Shown here one piece after another: positions 60,532 to 64,000 of a stretch of 64,000 nucleotides of DNA (within the stretch, counting starts at the first letter, position 1; each line of letters starts with the position of its first letter). A model generated the notes under the pieces. It saw only the letters and a list, made by a program, of their open reading frames with translations. It was not told where the DNA came from and searched no databases. The DNA comes from Petrimonas mucosa (lineage in GTDB: Bacteria > Bacteroidota > Bacteroidia > Bacteroidales > Dysgonomonadaceae), in contig NZ_LT608328.1 of the NCBI RefSeq assembly GCF_900095795.1, positions 861,001-925,000 on the forward strand. Reading direction: 5' to 3'. A program made the position numbers and the translations under genes.

Positions 60532-63500
60532 TTAAAAATCCTTTGGCAGTATGCCGAACTGCTTGTAAAAACATTTCGAGAAATAGTTGGGGGAGCTGAA
60601 ACCCACCATATAGGCGATTTCACTTATCTGATACTGTCTCTCCCTGATCAGTTCGGCCGCCTTTTTCAGCCGGATTAGCGTGATGAACTCATTGGGGGTC
60701 AATTCAGATATCACCCTCACCTTCCGGTACAGGGTGGAACGGCTGACTGCCGCCTCTTCGGCGATCTTGTCGATATTGAGGTCGGGATCACTGATATTCT
60801 CATGGATAATGTCGATGATCTTCTGCATGAAAAGCTCATCTGCCTTGGAGTGTGATATATCCTTGAAGGCCATCTCCGGTGACTTTCTGAAAAGCTCTAT
60901 CATCCTGCGCCGGTTTTCCAGGAGGTTTTCGATCCGGGCCAACAGGTATTCGGTAGAGTAGGGCTTGACGATATACTCGTCGGCTCCGGTGTTGATTCCT
61001 TCGATCCTGGCTTCGAGAGCATGTTTGGCCGTCAACAGGATAACAGGGATGTGGCTGAACTTGATGTTGTCCTTGATGGCCTGGCAGAGCTCCAGTCCAT
61101 CCATGACCGGCATCATGATATCGGTAATCACCATGTCCACATGGTGTTTCTCCAGTATCTCCAGCGCCTCCATCCCGTTTCCACACTGAATGAGGTTGTA
61201 TCTGGGACTGAGCTGGTTATAAAGCAGGTGCTGGAAATCGCGGTTATCTTCAATCGTCACGATGGTAGACCGCTTTTTCTCATCGGATGGCAACGGGTGG
61301 AGGCAGAGCTCGGCCTTCCCTTCCTCAGCCGTTTCGTTTTCATTGATCAGCAGGGTCCTCTCCTGATGGTTGGGCAGGGTGAGCACGAAGATTGTCCTTT
61401 TCTCCTTCGAGTTATCGCAGTAGATCGACCCCTTGTGGAGCTCAACCAACGATTTGACGAAGGCCAGCCCCAGACCGGTCCCCTTTTTGTTGTGGTTTAA
61501 CTTGAAGAGCGGCTCGAAAATCTTGTCGAGATACTCATCGGGGATGGTATTGCCATCATTCTCCACGATAATCCTGAAATGGTCGTCGGAGTGCTGCAGT
61601 TCCAAGATGACTATCGATGCTGAATATTTCAGCGAGTTGGAGAGCAGGTTGCTGATAATCTTGATGAATACCTCCCGGTCGATGTCGGCCAGGTGCGAGC
61701 TGGAGGAGTAGTTGGTGGTGAGGGTGATCTGCTTCAGTTCGAAGCTGGGCCTGAAGATATCGATGATCTCCTCGAGTACCTGTACCACGTCGACCCGGAT
61801 GAAGTTCAACCTGAGGGATTTCGACTCACTCTTTCTGAAATCGAGCAGTTCGTTGACCAGTTTGAGCAGCCGGTTGACATTGCGCTGGACGATGGTGAGG
61901 TTTTCGAGGTAGGGGTTATCCTGGCCGATCTTGCTAAATATGTCTTCAATCGGGATCTTGATCAGGCTCAAAGGGGTCCTTATCTCATGGGTGATGTGTG
62001 TGAAGAACTCGATTTTCGAGGCAAGAAGTTCCTTCTCCTTGGTGTTCTCTAGCTCTTTCAACGCCTGTTCGTTCCGTTTCCTGGCTTTGCGAAGGAAGTG
62101 GCATATAGTTAAGGTGATAATGGTTGAGACCAGTGTGAAATAGAGGATGTATGCCCAGATGGTCCTGTACCAGGGAGGCAGAATCTTGATGCTCAATGTG
62201 GCGGCCGTCTCGTTCCAGATGCCGTCGCTGTTGGCCCCCTTGACCAGAAAGGTGTAGTTCCCCGGTGGAAGGTCGGAGTAGTTGACATTGTGTTCCGGCT
62301 GGATCTGCTTTACCTGTATCCACTCGTCGTCACGTCCTTCCAGCTTGTAGGCATAGAGGTTACCTTTCGGATAGACGTAGCTCAGCGCCGCAAAACTGAT
62401 GCTGAAGACGGAGATGTTGTGGGGTAGGGTTATTCGGGAGGTTCTTGTGATGGATTGTTTAAGTGGGGAGTGGGTGGTTCCGATGGGTATCTGTGAGTTC
62501 CAGATCTGAAAATTGGTCAGAACGATTGGTGGAATGATGCCGTTGGTCTCCAGCTCGACGGGATTGAAGGCTACAAACCCTTTTACACCGCCAAAGTAGA
62601 TGGTGCCGTTTTTGTCCATATAGCCCGACTTATAATTGAATTGGTCTCCCAGTAGCCCTTTCGAGTGGAAGTAACTGGTGATTTTCATTGTTTCCGGGAC
62701 CAGCATGAAGATTCCTTTGTTGGTACTGCCCCAGATGTAGCCTCTCGAATCCTCAATTAACCGGTAAATCACCTCATTGGGCAACCCCTCCCTGGCCGTG
62801 GCTACGTTCCGGAACGAGTCGGACGCTTTGTCATAGATGGCCACGCCGGCCCCTTCGGTGCCGACCCACAACCTGTTTTTTTTGTCCTTCAGGATGCAGA
62901 TGATCGATCTTCCGGTGTCGTTCACCCCGTGGGCAGATGGAATCAGATAGTGCCGCCACCGTTCAGTGAACCGGTCGTAGGAGTAGATACCATCCCCGAT
63001 GGTAGCAAACCAGAGAATGCCGTTATGGTCCTCGGTAATGTCGTTGACCTGGTTCCTGATAATCTCCTCCCTGACCCGGATGAAGTTGTCGGTCGACGGT
63101 TCATAGAACTGCAACCCGGTGGATGATCCCAGCCAGATTCTGCCCGAACCATCCTTGTAGATGGAGTAGATGTTGTCATCTTTCAGGTTGTGTGTGCTAT
63201 TGGTGTAGTTCTTGTAGCTTCTGGTGGGCAGGTCCATCACATAGAGACCCTCCGAGAAGGTTCCTACCCATAGTTTCCGGTTGTCGTACAGGAGGGAGTG
63301 GATATTCTTGGCCGGGATGCTGCTTCGCGAGAATCTCCCCGTGGTCAGGTCAAGGTGGTTTAACCCTTCATCCTCGGTTCCGATCCAGAGATTGTTCTGC
63401 TCATCCTCGCAAAACTCGCTGATACTCTTTCCACTGATGGAATTCTGGCCGGAGATGGGATAATATTTCCTGAACTGGGTGAAGGCGGGATGAAAGTAGT

Positions 63501-64000
63501 TGACCCCGCCGAAAAAGGTGCCTACCCAGATACCCCCTTCCCTGTCCTGGTACAGGCTGTGTATCGCATTGTCCGACAGTGAATAGGGGTCGTTGTGTCG
63601 GTGTCTGATGTTGTGGCAGCGGTTTGTCTTCAGATCATGGATATAGATGCCCTCCTCCGTTCCGATCCAGAGCTCCTGCGTTTCAGTCTTCATCAGGCTT
63701 CTCACGTAGAGGGGGGTACCGTTGCCCCCCTTTTCCAGGAAAGGCATGAACCGCTCACGGGTCAGGTCAAACTGCAATACCCCTTTGTTGCTGGTTCCGA
63801 TCAGCAACCGGCTGGAATTCAGCGGCAGTATAATATTGACATCGTTGTCCGACCGGTTTTTGGTCTCACTATCCAGCAGAAATCTGCTGATTGCGCCCGT
63901 CTGGGGATGGATTCTCAAAATGCCGCCTCCATGGGTGGCTACCCAGATGTTGCCCTTGGAGTCGAAATCGATTTTTCTCGCGTTTGCGTCGTGGATGTCG
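60532..64000 (-). CDS. Hybrid two-component system regulator of the PUL (partial)
   Basis: At least 1,155 residues; the frame stays open to the window end, so the N-terminus lies outside. A periplasmic two-component regulator propeller (repeats such as LWIGTEDEGLNHLDLTTGRF and LWVGTFSEGLYVMDLP) is followed by a Y_Y_Y domain, a membrane helix, histidine kinase with HITHEIRTPLSLIKIP and KGTGLGLAFVKSL, receiver (TIEDNRDF, ITDIMMPVMDG) and AraC-type HTH (IAEEAAVSRSTLYRKV, VGFSSPNYFSKCF). It senses an oligosaccharide and activates the susCD operon directly downstream. Confidence 0.94.
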   Translation of the reverse strand, partial: DIHDANARKIDFDSKGNIWVATHGGGILRIHPQTGAISRFLLDSETKNRSDNDVNIILPLNSSRLLIGTSNKGVLQFDLTRERFMPFLEKGGNGTPLYVRSLMKTETQELWIGTEEGIYIHDLKTNRCHNIRHRHNDPYSLSDNAIHSLYQDREGGIWVGTFFGGVNYFHPAFTQFRKYYPISGQNSISGKSISEFCEDEQNNLWIGTEDEGLNHLDLTTGRFSRSSIPAKNIHSLLYDNRKLWVGTFSEGLYVMDLPTRSYKNYTNSTHNLKDDNIYSIYKDGSGRIWLGSSTGLQFYEPSTDNFIRVREEIIRNQVNDITEDHNGILWFATIGDGIYSYDRFTERWRHYLIPSAHGVNDTGRSIICILKDKKNRLWVGTEGAGVAIYDKASDSFRNVATAREGLPNEVIYRLIEDSRGYIWGSTNKGIFMLVPETMKITSYFHSKGLLGDQFNYKSGYMDKNGTIYFGGVKGFVAFNPVELETNGIIPPIVLTNFQIWNSQIPIGTTHSPLKQSITRTSRITLPHNISVFSISFAALSYVYPKGNLYAYKLEGRDDEWIQVKQIQPEHNVNYSDLPPGNYTFLVKGANSDGIWNETAATLSIKILPPWYRTIWAYILYFTLVSTIITLTICHFLRKARKRNEQALKELENTKEKELLASKIEFFTHITHEIRTPLSLIKIPIEDIFSKIGQDNPYLENLTIVQRNVNRLLKLVNELLDFRKSESKSLRLNFIRVDVVQVLEEIIDIFRPSFELKQITLTTNYSSSSHLADIDREVFIKIISNLLSNSLKYSASIVILELQHSDDHFRIIVENDGNTIPDEYLDKIFEPLFKLNHNKKGTGLGLAFVKSLVELHKGSIYCDNSKEKRTIFVLTLPNHQERTLLINENETAEEGKAELCLHPLPSDEKKRSTIVTIEDNRDFQHLLYNQLSPRYNLIQCGNGMEALEILEKHHVDMVITDIMMPVMDGLELCQAIKDNIKFSHIPVILLTAKHALEARIEGINTGADEYIVKPYSTEYLLARIENLLENRRRMIELFRKSPEMAFKDISHSKADELFMQKIIDIIHENISDPDLNIDKIAEEAAVSRSTLYRKVRVISELTPNEFITLIRLKKAAELIRERQYQISEIAYMVGFSSPNYFSKCFYKQFGILPKDF

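Overview
The window is a 64 kb piece of a Bacteroidota chromosome, most likely order Bacteroidales. A Dysgonomonadaceae/Porphyromonadaceae-type genome would fit, but that is inference. Supporting signs are a SusC/SusD pair with a hybrid two-component regulator, several promoters of the Bacteroidota type (TTTG, about 19-20 nt, TAnnTTTG), ArgF' of the N-succinylornithine type in place of ornithine carbamoyltransferase, a DUF5683 gene behind parAB, and the pta/ackA and ribosomal-protein neighbourhoods.

Layout. 1-3.3 kb: the end of a surface-glycan operon (two glycosyltransferases and a methyltransferase) running into a TrmH-type RNA methyltransferase and a DCC thiol-disulfide protein. 3.1-4.5 kb: a U32 peptidase-family protein on the opposite strand. 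4.5-5.8 kb: rpsF-rpsR-rplI with a clear promoter and terminator. 5.8-7.7 kb: a group II intron with its reverse transcriptase, sitting just after the rplI terminator and at the edge of the next gene's promoter. 7.7-20.5 kb: an accessory cluster, read as hybrid sensor/AraC regulator, DUF2589 protein, two unknown proteins, an intracellular subtilase, a small I9-propeptide-like protein and a stand-alone AraC regulator. Three insertion sequences of different families have hit it: IS5-type in the leader, IS1595-type just after the DUF2589 start codon, and IS21-type inside the subtilase. Two of these insertions can be reversed on paper through their target duplications, which restores both reading frames.

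20.7-32.2 kb, minus strand: pta, an atypical 3-hydroxyacyl-CoA dehydrogenase and ackA (acetate/acyl-phosphate metabolism), then an eight-gene arginine operon (GNAT acyltransferase, argG, argC, argD, argF', argB, M20 deacylase, argH). 32.6-37.8 kb, plus strand: KamA-family radical SAM protein, parA, parB, DUF5683, and a secreted GH20-like hydrolase. 37.9-40.7 kb, minus strand: rplM-rpsI-rpsB-tsf.

41-46.8 kb is a mobile-element dump around a tRNA-Arg(ACG): an internally deleted IS30, a small acidic peptide gene plus a fimbrillin-like LamG lipoprotein, a frameshifted second IS1595 copy, and a truncated IS5-type element with a nonsense codon. 46.9-64 kb, minus strand: a polysaccharide utilization locus with HTCS regulator (cut by the window end), SusC, SusD, two lipoproteins, a glycosidase-like/FGE-fold fusion and two GH127-family enzymes. 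The GH127 enzymes suggest a beta-L-arabinofuranoside-containing glycan as substrate.

The strongest candidate for an undescribed system is the DUF2589-subtilase cluster at 12.3-19.6 kb, apparently inactivated in this strain.
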